Assembly (NCBI RefSeq): GCF_900102135.1
Contig: NZ_FMVJ01000002.1
Coordinates: forward strand, 146,789-210,788
DNA length: 64,000 nt
DNA from: Microvirga guangxiensis
Lineage (GTDB): Bacteria; Pseudomonadota; Alphaproteobacteria; Rhizobiales; Beijerinckiaceae
Direction of reading: 5' to 3'
This document shows positions 53,394 to 63,101 of the stretch, one piece after another (position 1 is the stretch's first letter; each line of letters opens with the position of its first letter). The translations under genes and the position numbers were made by a program. The notes beneath the pieces are model-generated. The model was not told where the DNA came from, did no database searches, and saw nothing but the letters and a program-made list of their open reading frames with translations.

Positions 53394-54109
53394 CAGACTG
53401 TCTCCTCGCGCTTGCGGGTGGTGCGCTGCTCGATGTGTTTGACCGGGTTCGACACATGCACCATGCGTTTCACGAAAATACCGGGCGTGTGGATGCAGTC
53501 GGGGTCGATCTCGCCGGCAGGTACCAGATGCTCGACCTCGGCAATCGTCAGACGCGATGCGGTCGCCATCATCGGATTGAAGTTGCGGGCGGTCTTGCGG
53601 TAGACGAGGTTGCCCTCCGTATCGCCCTTCCAGGCGTGAACGACGGAGATGTCGGCAAAGAGGCCGGTTTCCATGACGTATTTCTCGCCATTGAACTCAC
53701 GCACTTCCTTGCCTTCGGCGATCAGGGTGCCCACGCCGGTCTTGGTATAGAAGGCGGGAATGCCCGCACCGCCGGCGCGGATGCGCTCGGCGAGCGTCCC
53801 CTGCGGGTTGAACTCAAGCTCCAGTTCGCCGGACAGGTACTGTTGGGCGAAGAGCTTGTTCTCGCCCACATAGGAACTGATCATCTTGCGGATCTGGCGG
53901 GTCTCGAGCAGGCGGCCAAGCCCCACCCCATCGACGCCAGCATTGTTGGAAATAAACGTGAGGTCCTTTGCCCCCGAATCACGGATCGCCTCGATCAGGG
54001 TCTCGGGAATGCCGCACAGGCCGAAGCCTCCGGCCATGATCGTCATCCCGTCCTTCACGATACCAGCCAGCGCGGCTTGCGCGTCGCTGTAAACCTTATT
54101 CATCAACAA
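53393..54109 (-). CDS. scoA: 3-oxoacid CoA-transferase subunit A
   Basis: 238 residues, AGGAGG before ATG 54109. CoA-transferase A motifs: [41 protein letters not shown] and [15 protein letters not shown]. Forms a heteromer with ScoB. The gene pair is the minus-strand half of a divergent arrangement with the AsmA gene. Confidence 0.94.
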   Translation of the reverse strand: MLMNKVYSDAQAALAGIVKDGMTIMAGGFGLCGIPETLIEAIRDSGAKDLTFISNNAGVDGVGLGRLLETRQIRKMISSYVGENKLFAQQYLSGELELEFNPQGTLAERIRAGGAGIPAFYTKTGVGTLIAEGKEVREFNGEKYVMETGLFADISVVHAWKGDTEGNLVYRKTARNFNPMMATASRLTIAEVEHLVPAGEIDPDCIHTPGIFVKRMVHVSNPVKHIEQRTTRKREETV

Positions 54110-54297
54110 TTCCTCCTAGGGCTCAACCTGCCCTTCAAGGCCCTCATGCAATCGGGTCGCACCCTGCAACTTGGCCTCAATTTAGACAATCCCTTCCTAT
54201 GGATATATGGGAACAAATGATAATCGCCCCGCCGCCCACAAAGTGTTGACCATCCGTTACTTGCGAGGTGGGGCACAAGGTTTAAACACTTAAGCTC

Positions 54298-56100
54298 ATG
54301 TCTCGCCGCGTCGTCTTTTTCATCGCGTTGATTGCGCTCGCCGCTCTCGGAGCGGCCACTGCTCCCTGGACCCTCAGGGAGAACGGCCTGTCGTCTGCCC
54401 TCTCCGACCACATGAAGGAGCGTTATGGACTGGACCTGACGGTCGAGGGCCGCTCCACCTTTGCCGTGCTGCCGATCCCGCGGGTCAAGTTCGAGGATGT
54501 CACCATCCGCTTCCCCGATCAGGCTCTCAAGGCGGAAGGCGGCACGCTTCGCGGCGAGATCCGCGTGCTTCCTCTCCTGCTGGGGCGGGTCGAGCTGTCG
54601 GATTTCAACCTGAGCGACAGCAAGGTCACGGCTTCGGCCGAGGCGCTCCGGAACGTGAAGTGGAACGACGTGTTCAAGAGCCGCTCCAGCGCGCTCCACG
54701 CCCGCCGCCTGATCCTCAGCCGCACCGCTATCCGATGGACCGACCTGAAGGACGCCGACCTGGATGTTTCCGAGTTCGTGATCCGCTGGGTCGGCGAGAA
54801 AGAGCCGCTCACGGCTTATGGCACAGCCCTTTGGCGGGGCGAGCGGATCGTCGTTGAGGAAGCCGCCATTCACCCGGATCGTCTCACGACCGACCGCATC
54901 AGCCCCATCGAACTGAGCGTTATTGCTCCAACATTGCGCCTGAACCTGCAGGGCGAGGCGCAGCTCGGCGTGAACCCCAGCCTCACCGGCCACGGCTCCA
55001 TCGAGACGGGTTCGATGAGAGACTTCACGCGCTGGAGCGGCATGAAGCTGCCCTTCGGCTCTCTGGTTCAGGCCTTTTCCGTGAAGGGCGACTTCTCCAT
55101 GGACCGCCGCCGCCTGTCCTGGCCGTCGGTCGCAGTCATGCTCGGCAACGACAAGCTCGAAGGCACCATGGCGGTTCGCATCGACACCGAGCGCCCCATG
55201 ATCACGGGCACCCTTGCGGCGGACGACCTGAACCTCGCCGATCTGTTCGCCCCGTTCTCACAGGCCCGCACCTCGTCCGGAGCCTGGAGCGAGGAGACGC
55301 TCGATCTGGCTCATGTGACCGGCAGCGATCTCGATCTGCGCCTCTCGGCGGCCTCGGCCCGCTTGGGCAAGCTACGCGTCGAAGACATGGCTGCCAGCGT
55401 CCTCGTACGTCCCGGTGAGATCGAAGCCTCGATCGGCCGCGCCGGGTTTCATGACGGCACTCTCAAGGGCCGCCTGTCGCTCGCCTCCATCGGCGGGGAA
55501 ACAGAGTTCAAGAGTCAGGGCACTTTCGCCGGTGTCGAGATTGCGCCTTTCCTGGCCAGCATCGGCGAGCCGCGCTGGATCACCGGCCATGCCCAGGGGC
55601 AATTCTCTTTCGAAGGCAAGGGACGCAATCCGGTCGAGGTGGTGCGGAAGGCGCAGGGGCGCAGCTCTGTCACCATTCATCGCGGCGAGCTCGTCGGCAT
55701 CGCCCTCGGAGACGCATTGAAGCGCGTCGAGAAGCACCCTCTCCTCGCCTCCCTGAACTGGAAGGGCGGACGCACGCCGTTTCAGGAGGCGCAGGCCCAG
55801 ATCGTCGTTCGGGACGGCATCGGCGAGGTGACGGAAGGCAGTCTCGTATCCGAAGAGGTCATGGCCGAAATGAAGGGCCAGGTGCTCATGGTTGATCGCA
55901 CGCTCAACCTGAAGGCGGAGATCTCACCCGCCGCCTCGCAGGCCGTGCCCGCCATCGCTTTCGACATCGGCGGCGGCTGGGACAACGTGAGCATTTCACC
56001 GAAGGCCCGCTCCCTCATCGAGCGGTCGGGAGCGGCAAAGCCGCTCCTCCCCAATCGCATTCTTCCAAACGAACAGAGGCCGCAGGCGACCGCTCAGTGA
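54298..56100 (+). CDS. AsmA-family inner-membrane/periplasmic protein
   Basis: 600 residues. One N-terminal membrane anchor (VVFFIALIALAALGAATAPW) then the long AsmA repeat-beta groove, with the conserved YGLDLTVEGRSTFAVLPIPRVKFEDVTI opening and the C-terminal AsmA domain (GRSSVTIHRGELVGIALGDALKRVE ... INL). AsmA-like proteins are thought to bridge inner and outer membrane and move phospholipids. The stop codon overlaps the end of the convergent potI by 7 bases. No partner genes adjacent. Confidence 0.9.
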   Translation: MSRRVVFFIALIALAALGAATAPWTLRENGLSSALSDHMKERYGLDLTVEGRSTFAVLPIPRVKFEDVTIRFPDQALKAEGGTLRGEIRVLPLLLGRVELSDFNLSDSKVTASAEALRNVKWNDVFKSRSSALHARRLILSRTAIRWTDLKDADLDVSEFVIRWVGEKEPLTAYGTALWRGERIVVEEAAIHPDRLTTDRISPIELSVIAPTLRLNLQGEAQLGVNPSLTGHGSIETGSMRDFTRWSGMKLPFGSLVQAFSVKGDFSMDRRRLSWPSVAVMLGNDKLEGTMAVRIDTERPMITGTLAADDLNLADLFAPFSQARTSSGAWSEETLDLAHVTGSDLDLRLSAASARLGKLRVEDMAASVLVRPGEIEASIGRAGFHDGTLKGRLSLASIGGETEFKSQGTFAGVEIAPFLASIGEPRWITGHAQGQFSFEGKGRNPVEVVRKAQGRSSVTIHRGELVGIALGDALKRVEKHPLLASLNWKGGRTPFQEAQAQIVVRDGIGEVTEGSLVSEEVMAEMKGQVLMVDRTLNLKAEISPAASQAVPAIAFDIGGGWDNVSISPKARSLIERSGAAKPLLPNRILPNEQRPQATAQ

Positions 56101-56897
56101 GCGTTCCGCTGGGAGCGGAGCACCGAGCGCTTGCTGAGCAGGGTCGCTGAGATCACGCCGAGCGTCACGAGACCGATCAGGATCGTCGAGGCTGCGTTGA
56201 TCTCAGGCGACAGGCCGAGGCGGACCTGACTGTAAATCCTGATCGGCAACGTCGTCGCGCCCGGACCCGTGTTGAAGCTCGCAATCACGAGATCATCCAG
56301 GGACAGCGTGAAGGCGAGCAGGAAACCCGCCACGATGGACGGCGCGATCAACGGCAGCGTCACGGCGAAGAACGTGCGCAAGGGCGGCGCGCCGAGATCC
56401 ATCGCCGCCTCTTCCAGCGAGCGGTCGAAGGTCATGAGGCGCGACTGCACCACCACCGTGACGAAGCACATGGTGAGCGTGGTATGCGCGAGCGTGACCG
56501 TCCAGAAGCCGCGGTCGAGGTCGATGGCCACGAAGAACAGCAGCAGCGACAGGCCGGTGATGACCTCAGGCATGACCATCGGCGCATAGATCATGCCGGT
56601 GAACAGCGTGCGCCCCGTAAAGCGGCCGTAACGGGTAAGCGCAAGCGCCGCGAGCGTGCCGAGCACCGTCGCAATGCTGGCGGACAGAAGCGCGATGCGC
56701 AAAGTCACCCAGGCAGCTTCCATGAGCGCCTGATTGCGGAAGAGCGCGCCGTACCATTGCGTCGAGAAGCCACCCCACACCGTCACGAGCCGCGAAGCAT
56801 TGAAGGAATAAATGACGAGCAGCAGGATCGGCAGGTAGAGGAACGCGAAACCCAGAACCAGGGACGTGACGTTGAAAACGCTCAGACGCCTTGTCAT
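56094..56897 (-). CDS. potI: Polyamine ABC transporter permease (PotI/PotC type)
   Basis: 267 residues, six helices. Opening FLYLPILLLVIYSFNASRLVTVWGGFSTQWY is characteristic of PotI/PotC. EAA loop: LEEAAMDLGAPPLRTFFAVTLPLIAPS. Overlaps potH by 4 bases (ATGA). Last gene of the operon. Confidence 0.93.
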   Translation of the reverse strand: MTRRLSVFNVTSLVLGFAFLYLPILLLVIYSFNASRLVTVWGGFSTQWYGALFRNQALMEAAWVTLRIALLSASIATVLGTLAALALTRYGRFTGRTLFTGMIYAPMVMPEVITGLSLLLFFVAIDLDRGFWTVTLAHTTLTMCFVTVVVQSRLMTFDRSLEEAAMDLGAPPLRTFFAVTLPLIAPSIVAGFLLAFTLSLDDLVIASFNTGPGATTLPIRIYSQVRLGLSPEINAASTILIGLVTLGVISATLLSKRSVLRSQRNAH

Positions 56898-57799
56898 GGC
56901 CGTGTCTCCAAGCGCCGTGCTTCCACATCGCGATAGATCACGATGGGCAGAACGAGGATGATGAGCAGAAGGATGGCGACGGACGACGCCAACGGCCAGT
57001 CACGGTTCGAGAAGAACTCGCTCCAGAGCTGACGGCCGATCATGAGGGTTTCCGATCCGCCGAGAAGGTCGGGGATCACGAACTCGCCCACAGCTGGAAT
57101 GAAACAGAGCAGCGAGCCTGCAATGATGCCGGGCATCGCCAGCGGCACCGTGATGGTCCAGAACGAACGCCAAGGTGTCGAGCCGAGATCGAGGGCTGCT
57201 TCCAGAAGCGTGTCGTCCATCTTCTCGAGCGTCGCATAGAGCGGCAGCACCATGAAGGGCAGATAGGCGTAGACGATGCCGATATAGACTGCCCATTCCG
57301 TATTGAGAATCTCGATCGGCTCGGAGATGAGGCCGATCCCCGAGAGAGCCTGCGTGAGCAGACCTTCAGGCTTCAGGATGGCGATCCACGCATAGATGCG
57401 GATGAGGAAGCTCGTCCAGAAAGGCAGAATGACGAGCGCCACCAGCAGGGAGCGATGCCGCTCGGGTGCGCGCGCCATGCCATAGGCGATGGGAAAACCG
57501 ACCAGCAGAAGCAGCAGGGTTGAGATCGCTGCGATCCGCACCGAGGAAAGCGTTGCGCGGAAATAGAGATCGTCCTGGGTCAGCAGCTCGAAATTCTCGA
57601 AATCGAGCGCGCTGAAAAAGCCCATGATGTCGCTCCACTCGAAGAGCGGTCTGTAGGGCGGTTGTGCGACGGCGGGATCGGACAGGCTGATCTTGAGGAC
57701 GATCAGGAACGGCACAAGGAAGAACACGCCGAGCCAGAGATATGGCACGGCGGGCACGAGCCCTGCGCTCAGGCTCTTCATGAAGGAACGCTCTTTCAT
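56894..57799 (-). CDS. potH: Polyamine ABC transporter permease (PotH/PotB type)
   Basis: 301 residues from ATG 57799; an internal Met at 57781 is an alternative. Hydrophobic helices include PYLWLGVFFLVPFLIVLKIS; loop ALDLGSTPWRSFWTITVPLAMPG carries the EAA motif. Pairs with PotI. The ATP-binding protein gene ends only 3 bases upstream. Confidence 0.93.
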   Translation of the reverse strand: MKERSFMKSLSAGLVPAVPYLWLGVFFLVPFLIVLKISLSDPAVAQPPYRPLFEWSDIMGFFSALDFENFELLTQDDLYFRATLSSVRIAAISTLLLLLVGFPIAYGMARAPERHRSLLVALVILPFWTSFLIRIYAWIAILKPEGLLTQALSGIGLISEPIEILNTEWAVYIGIVYAYLPFMVLPLYATLEKMDDTLLEAALDLGSTPWRSFWTITVPLAMPGIIAGSLLCFIPAVGEFVIPDLLGGSETLMIGRQLWSEFFSNRDWPLASSVAILLLIILVLPIVIYRDVEARRLETRP

Positions 57800-57802
57800 G
57801 GC

Positions 57803-58978
57803 TTATTCCGCCAGGATGACAGCCGCACCCGGCTCGAAGGTGACATAAACCTGCTCATCCCAATCGATGGGACTTTCCACGAATCGAGAGACATTGGCAC
57901 GCGACACGCGGAGGATTTCGCCGGTGGCCAGCTTGATCCTGTAGACGGTCCAGTCCCCGAGATAACCGATATCCCACACCTCACCGGTCAGCACGTTCAC
58001 AGCCTCGGGGCCCGGCTTCTCGCGCTGGATCGTCATCTTCTCGGGCCGCACCGCGATGGCGACGGCCTGACCGGAATGCAGCACCTCGTCCGGATCGTCG
58101 ATGGTGAGCGGAGTTTCGGCGGACGCGGTCTTCACGCGCCAGAGGCCGTTCTCCTGGCCCATCACATGGCCTTCGAGGATGTTAACATCGCCCACGAACT
58201 CCGCGATGAAGCGGGTCTTGGGCTGCTCATAGATCTCGCCGGGGTCGGCCACCTGCACGATGCGCCCATGGTCCATGACCGCGATGCGGTCGGCCATGGT
58301 CATCGCCTCTTCCTGGTCGTGGGTGACCACCACGAAGGTCATGCCAAGCTCGTGCTGGATGTCCATGAGCTCGAACTGGGTTTCCTCGCGCAGCTTCTTG
58401 TCGAGGGCGCCGAGCGGCTCGTCGAGCAGGAGCACCTTCGGCCTCTTGGCGAGCGCGCGGGCCAGGGCCACTCGCTGACGCTGGCCTCCGGAGAGCTGGC
58501 TCGGATAGCGCTTTGCGAGTTTCTCGAGCTGTACGAGGCGCAGCATTTCACCGACACGGTCGGCGATCTCGGGCTTGGGCAAGCCATCCTGCTTCAGGCC
58601 GAAGGCGATGTTCTTCTCGACGCTCATATGCGGGAAGAGCGCATAGGACTGGAACATCATGTTCACGGGGCGCCGGTAAGGCGGAACTCCTTCCAGGCTC
58701 TGGCCCGCCAGGGTGATCACGCCTTCGGTCGGGTATTCGAATCCCGCCAGCATGCGCATGAGGGTCGTCTTGCCGCACCCGGAAGGGCCGAGCAGGCAGA
58801 AGAATTCGCCCTCGAAAATGTCCAGTGTCAGGTGATCCACCGCGACCGCGTCGCCGAAGCGCTTCGTTACGTTATCAACACGGATCAGCGGCTTGGCTTG
58901 GGGATCGGCCCAGGGAGCGAAGGTGCGGCGCACGGCGCCGACGGAAGCAGAAGCGGATTGGCGTACTGGAGGAGGCAA
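57803..58978 (-). CDS. potG: Polyamine ABC transporter ATP-binding protein (PotG/PotA type)
   Basis: 391 residues. Walker A GPSGCGKTT, Q-loop MMFQSYALFPHMS, signature LSGGQRQRVALARAL, Walker B LLLDEPLGALD, switch His VVTHDQEEAM, and a C-terminal TOBE domain. An N-terminal 30-residue polar extension precedes the ATPase domain. No PotF/PotD binding protein is found beside the operon, so it may be encoded elsewhere. Confidence 0.93.
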   Translation of the reverse strand: MPPPVRQSASASVGAVRRTFAPWADPQAKPLIRVDNVTKRFGDAVAVDHLTLDIFEGEFFCLLGPSGCGKTTLMRMLAGFEYPTEGVITLAGQSLEGVPPYRRPVNMMFQSYALFPHMSVEKNIAFGLKQDGLPKPEIADRVGEMLRLVQLEKLAKRYPSQLSGGQRQRVALARALAKRPKVLLLDEPLGALDKKLREETQFELMDIQHELGMTFVVVTHDQEEAMTMADRIAVMDHGRIVQVADPGEIYEQPKTRFIAEFVGDVNILEGHVMGQENGLWRVKTASAETPLTIDDPDEVLHSGQAVAIAVRPEKMTIQREKPGPEAVNVLTGEVWDIGYLGDWTVYRIKLATGEILRVSRANVSRFVESPIDWDEQVYVTFEPGAAVILAE

Positions 58979-59164
58979 GATGTTTGAACTTCACCTAAGC
59001 GAGAGAACCTGCCGCGCAAGCTATGACGTCCGGGCTGCAAGAACAACAACTTAAAAACCGGATTTCCACCACCTCCGCCCTCCGCGCATGCCCGGGTCTC
59101 CGGCCAAGCTTGGGGCGGGCCCTTGAAGGTCCATGAGAGGATGCATATAAAGCCTCCATATAAT

Positions 59165-59174
59165 TAGTATACTA
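59165..59174. promoter_or_regulatory. Candidate MarR operator
   Basis: A perfect palindrome TAGTATACTA in an AT-rich patch 29 bases before marR, with CATATAA direct copies just upstream (near 59143 and 59156). The position fits autorepression. Confidence 0.4.
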
Positions 59175-59202
59175 TCAATATGCACTCTCATCAGGCACGC
59201 CG

Positions 59203-59631
59203 ATGACCGCAAAGATGATTTTCTCCGAGGAGCTGTGGAAGGTTAGCCGCAAGATGCGGACGTTGTTCGACGCTCGCGTTCGCGCCGAGGGCCTGACCCT
59301 TCCCCGTGCGCGCGCCTTGATCCTTCTCGCCAAGAAGGATTGCGTGAACCAGACCGAGCTCGCGGAAGCCCTGGAGATTGAGGGACCGACTCTCGTTCCC
59401 CTCCTCGATGGGCTTGAGAGGCAGGGTCTCATCGTGCGTAAGCCCGTCGACGGGGACCGGCGCGCCAAGCAGGTCGCTCTTACCGCAGCCGGCCAGGAGC
59501 AGGCTTCTCACGTGAACGGTCTCGTCAAGGACTTCCGCAGCGATGTTCTAAAGGACGTCAGCGAAGACGACCTAAAAGCCGCGATCCGCGTTTTCCATGC
59601 CATAGCACGGAATATGGAAGCCGCGTGCTGA
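59203..59631 (+). CDS. MarR-family transcriptional regulator
   Basis: 142 residues. Winged-helix core at about residues 30-100: LPRARALILLAKKDCVNQTELAEALEIEGPTLVPLLDGLERQGLIVRKPVDGDRRAKQVALT, with the DxRA wing motif (DGDRRAK). Its likely partners were the efflux genes just downstream, now reduced to a remnant at 59648-60059. It may also govern emrAB. Confidence 0.93.
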   Translation: MTAKMIFSEELWKVSRKMRTLFDARVRAEGLTLPRARALILLAKKDCVNQTELAEALEIEGPTLVPLLDGLERQGLIVRKPVDGDRRAKQVALTAAGQEQASHVNGLVKDFRSDVLKDVSEDDLKAAIRVFHAIARNMEAAC

Positions 59632-59647
59632 GAGTGGTGCTTTCTCG

Positions 59648-60059
59648 ATGACAACGACTGGAGGGGATCGCTCGAACGATTCCGCTCGCCCCGCCGAGGC
59701 TTCCGAGATTGTGCTCCTCTCGGAAACCCAGGGCAGTCAGGAACAACAGGTGCCGCCCGCCTCCCCGGCGGCGCCTGCCCCCATGGCTCCTCCCAGGCCT
59801 TGGCCGCGGGCAGGCCTGTACATGCTGGCGTCCCTTCTCCTGTCCTTGACGCAAGGCCTGGGAAGGGAGCGCGCCCTGGCAATACGTATCCGCAGGCACG
59901 CAGCTTCTCACGCTGGTGCCGGAGCGCATCTCCATCGACCCGAACCAGCCTCTCGCAGAGCGTCTGTCCCCCGGCATGTCCGTGGTGGTGAGCGCCGACA
60001 CATCGCTAGGTGCTGTGTCGGAGACTGGAACGAACGCGCAATCTCAAGCATCGAACTGA
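59648..60059 (+). pseudogene. Remnant of a deleted MFS/HlyD efflux operon
   Basis: Two frames from different proteins abut. The first (59648 to about 59861) is an N-terminal fragment ending ARAGLYMLASLLLSLTQGLG, like TM1 of an MFS exporter. From about 59862 in another frame, ending TGA 60057-60059, comes QYVSAGTQLLTLVPERISID...LSPGMSVVVSADTS, a typical C-terminus of an HlyD/EmrA adaptor. An internal deletion across the MFS-HlyD pair explains both. The frame to 60154 is Arg-rich and not functional. Confidence 0.65.
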
Positions 60060-60124
60060 TGCAGGGCAGATCGACGGGATTAAAGATGAAATGGGAGCAG
60101 TTCGTTCTCCAACCCGCAAGGAAT

Positions 60125-60151
60125 AAAAAAGCCCGGCTTGGACAGCCGGGC
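60125..60151 (-). terminator. Rho-independent terminator of emrB
   Basis: GCCCGGCT/AGCCGGGC stem (60131-60138 and 60144-60151) with TTTTTT on the minus strand at 60125-60130; 33 bases beyond the emrB stop. Confidence 0.85.
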
Positions 60152-60183
60152 TGAAGTTCTTGGAGGTTAGTCCCGGGAGGTCA

Positions 60184-61773
60184 TCAATGGCCGCCGGCAC
60201 CGGCGGGAGCCGCACGCGGTTTCTTGATGAAGGGCAAGGCAAGGATCAGGCAGAGGAACAGCACGGTCAGCAGCAGGAACACATCCGCGAAGGACATGAC
60301 CATGGCCTCACGCCGAACCATGTTGGACATGGTCTTGATCGCCGCCGCGCTCGCATCGGTGCCGAGAGACTGAAACTTCATGGTCATGGCGTTCAGCGTC
60401 TCGACCGCCGTGGAGCGGCCCCAGTTCACGTTCTCGCGCAACCGCTGAAGGTGGAGATCCAAGCGATTGTTGAGAATCGTGTTGATGAGCGCCAAGCCGA
60501 CGGCACCGCCCAGGTTGCGGGTGAGGTTGTAGAGGCCGGACGCATTCTTGATGCGCTCGGGCGGAAGAGTTCCAAGCGCGATATTGTTGATCGGCACCAT
60601 GCAGATCATGAGACCCACACCGCGGAAGACCTGCGGGATGAACAGCTCCCAGAAATCCCAATCCTTGGTGAGCCCGCTCATCAGGAACGTGCCGAAGGCA
60701 AACGCTGCAAAGCCGATGCCCATCATGACACGCGGGTCCATCTTGCGCGACAGGAACCCCGCGACAGGCGCCATCAGGAACATGACCGCGCCCGACACGA
60801 ACATCGTCTCGCCAATCTGCAGGGAGGAATAGCCCCGCACGCGAGCGAGATAGATCGGGTAGAGATAAGTCAGGCCGTAAAGGCCGATGCCCATTACAAA
60901 GCTGAAGGACGAACCGGCAAGGAAGTTGCGGTCGGAGAAAGCACGCAGATCCACGATCGGCTGCTTGGCCGTGAACGCCCGATAGAAGAAGCCGATGGCG
61001 CCGATCACGCAGACGATGGTGAGGACGAGCACGATCTCGTCCTGGAACCATTCGTTCAGGGGCCCCTCCTCGAGAACGTATTCAAGGCTGCCCAGGAACG
61101 CCGCCATGAAGCCAAGCCCCGCCCAGTCGAAGCTCTTGAACAACTCGAAGTTCGGCTCGTCGAAATCCACCAGCAGGTAAGTGGAGATCGTCACGAAGAT
61201 GCCGGGCACGATGTTGATCAGGAACAGCCAGTGCCAGGAAAACAGATCGGTCAGGTAACCGCCGAGCGTCGGGCCGATGGTGGGCGCGAGCGTCGCCACG
61301 AGGCCGATGAGCGGCGAGATCACGGGCCGCTTCTCCGGTGGGAAGACGGTGAAGGCGGAGGCGAACACGGTCGGGATCATGCCGCCGCCGATGAAGCCCT
61401 GCAGCGCGCGATACACGATCATCTGGTCGATGTTCGTCGCCGTCGCGCACATGAAGCTCATGAACGTGAAGCCGCCCGCGGAGATCACGAACATCCAGCG
61501 CGTGGAGAGCACGCGCGAGAGCATGCCGGAGAGCGGGATCATGATCACTTCCGCAATCAGATAGCTCGTCTGCACCCAGGAAATTTCATCCGACGAGGCT
61601 GAAAGGCCCGCCTGAATTTCGGCAAGCGAAGCCGAGACGATCTGGATGTCCAGGATCGCCATGAACATGCCGAAGACCATGCAGAAGAACGCGAAGGTCC
61701 TGCGCGGACTCACCTGCGCAGGCTTCTCGGCCGCCACAGCCGACGGGTTCGATATGGCAGCGGAAGCGGCCAT
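60184..61773 (-). CDS. emrB: DHA2-family drug efflux MFS transporter (EmrB type)
   Basis: 529 residues, 14 helices as in DHA2 exporters. Motif A-like and C region: FCMVFGMFMAILDIQIVSASLAEIQ in TM1, QTSYLIAEVIMIPLSGMLSRVLSTRW, PTIGPTLGGYLTDLFSWHWLFLINIVPG (the antiporter motif). Couples with EmrA to push hydrophobic drugs out across the periplasm. Follows emrA by 18 bases. Confidence 0.95.
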   Translation of the reverse strand: MAASAAISNPSAVAAEKPAQVSPRRTFAFFCMVFGMFMAILDIQIVSASLAEIQAGLSASSDEISWVQTSYLIAEVIMIPLSGMLSRVLSTRWMFVISAGGFTFMSFMCATATNIDQMIVYRALQGFIGGGMIPTVFASAFTVFPPEKRPVISPLIGLVATLAPTIGPTLGGYLTDLFSWHWLFLINIVPGIFVTISTYLLVDFDEPNFELFKSFDWAGLGFMAAFLGSLEYVLEEGPLNEWFQDEIVLVLTIVCVIGAIGFFYRAFTAKQPIVDLRAFSDRNFLAGSSFSFVMGIGLYGLTYLYPIYLARVRGYSSLQIGETMFVSGAVMFLMAPVAGFLSRKMDPRVMMGIGFAAFAFGTFLMSGLTKDWDFWELFIPQVFRGVGLMICMVPINNIALGTLPPERIKNASGLYNLTRNLGGAVGLALINTILNNRLDLHLQRLRENVNWGRSTAVETLNAMTMKFQSLGTDASAAAIKTMSNMVRREAMVMSFADVFLLLTVLFLCLILALPFIKKPRAAPAGAGGH

Positions 61774-61791
61774 GGGAGCTGTTCTCTTTCG

Positions 61792-63006
61792 TTACGGCTT
61801 GACGCTCGCCGTCTTTTGCGGCTCGGCCGAGGTACGGGTATCCACATCGACCACGACCGACAGGCCCGGACGCAGCAGTCCCTGCCGCGCGACCTCGGGG
61901 TTCACGGCCACGCGCACGGGTACGCGCTGCACGATCTTGGTGAAGTTGCCGGTGGCGTTCTCCGGCGGCAGAAGGCTGAACACGGCACCCGACGCAGGCG
62001 AGACGCTTTCCACCGTGCCGACAATGTCCGCGTCCGGGAATGCATCGACCTCTATCTTCACCTTCTGGCCGACCTTCAGGGAAGCAAGCTGCGTTTCCTT
62101 GAAGTTGGCATCCACATGCACGCTGGTGAGCGGCACGAGAGCGGCGAGGCGAGCCCCAGGCTGCACGAAGGTGCCGATCTCGACAGCCTTGTTGCCGATC
62201 ACACCGTCGGCAGGCGCGCGGATTTCCGTGAAGGAGAGGTCGCGCTGCGCCTTCTCGACAGAAGTCTGCAACTCCGCCGCCACCCGGCGCGCCTCGTTCT
62301 GCTGCGCACCCAGCACATCGACATTCGCCGAGGCGGCGGCGAGTGCCGCCTGCGCGCTCTTCACGCTGGCCTGAGCCTGATCGCGGGCAGCCTTGGCATT
62401 CTCCAGCGCTGCACGGCTCGTGTAGTCCGAACGGGCAAGCTGCTGCTGACGGCCGTAATCGCTTTCGGCGCGCTCGAAGCCGGCCTGCGCAGACGCGATC
62501 TGCGCCTCGGCCTGAGCTACGGAGGCCCGGCCCGCTTCGATCTGACGCCCGATGCGCTCGATGGCGCTTTCCTGGGTAGCGAGCTTGTCCTTGGCGGATT
62601 GAAGGGCGAAACGGTAGTCGCCATCGTCGATCGTGGCGATCAAATCGCCGGCCTTGACACTCTGGTTGTTCGTAACCGCCACGGAAGACACATAGCCTGA
62701 CACTTTAGCCGAGAGGATCGTGATATCGGCCTGCACATAGGCATCCTCGGTCGAGACCATGAAACGCCCTTCGGTCCACCAGTGGAAGCCCTCATAGCCG
62801 CCAAACAGCAAAGCCGCGCCGGCAAGCACTATGAGGATAGGCTTCTTGCGCGATTTAGCCTTGGGCGAGGCTGCTGCCTGAGCCGGAGTCCCCTGCCCCG
62901 CTTCCTGCGCGGCTTGCTCTGTTTCAGGAACCTGACTGGGTTGCCGATCCATGACGGGCCTGGAGTCACCCTTGCCGCCTCGCTCGAACTCTTCCCGATA
63001 CGCCAT
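61792..63006 (-). CDS. emrA: HlyD-family membrane-fusion adaptor (EmrA type)
   Basis: 404 residues: cytoplasmic polar N-terminus (about 50 residues, Ala/Gln/Lys-rich), one membrane anchor (KPILIVLAGAALLFGGYEGFHWW), then the lipoyl/barrel-sandwich region (STEDAYVQADITILSAKVSGYVSSVAVTNNQSVKAGD), a long alpha-helical hairpin coiled coil (about residues 140-230), and C-terminal beta-barrel (LTSVHVDANFKETQLASLKVGQKVKI). Links EmrB to an outer-membrane TolC. Divergent from tetR. Confidence 0.95.
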   Translation of the reverse strand: MAYREEFERGGKGDSRPVMDRQPSQVPETEQAAQEAGQGTPAQAAASPKAKSRKKPILIVLAGAALLFGGYEGFHWWTEGRFMVSTEDAYVQADITILSAKVSGYVSSVAVTNNQSVKAGDLIATIDDGDYRFALQSAKDKLATQESAIERIGRQIEAGRASVAQAEAQIASAQAGFERAESDYGRQQQLARSDYTSRAALENAKAARDQAQASVKSAQAALAAASANVDVLGAQQNEARRVAAELQTSVEKAQRDLSFTEIRAPADGVIGNKAVEIGTFVQPGARLAALVPLTSVHVDANFKETQLASLKVGQKVKIEVDAFPDADIVGTVESVSPASGAVFSLLPPENATGNFTKIVQRVPVRVAVNPEVARQGLLRPGLSVVVDVDTRTSAEPQKTASVKP

Positions 63007-63101
63007 GGAAACCTCTTCAACAGCCTTCGCTGACCAGTTCCTGAAGTTTGGACCCGTTCTTGCGGCTATGGACTATAATGACTAAGTAACCCCCATATGA
63101 T

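Noticed and set aside
60160..61602. Plus-strand 480-codon frame opposite emrB
   Set aside because: Charged low-complexity shadow; emrB is unambiguous.
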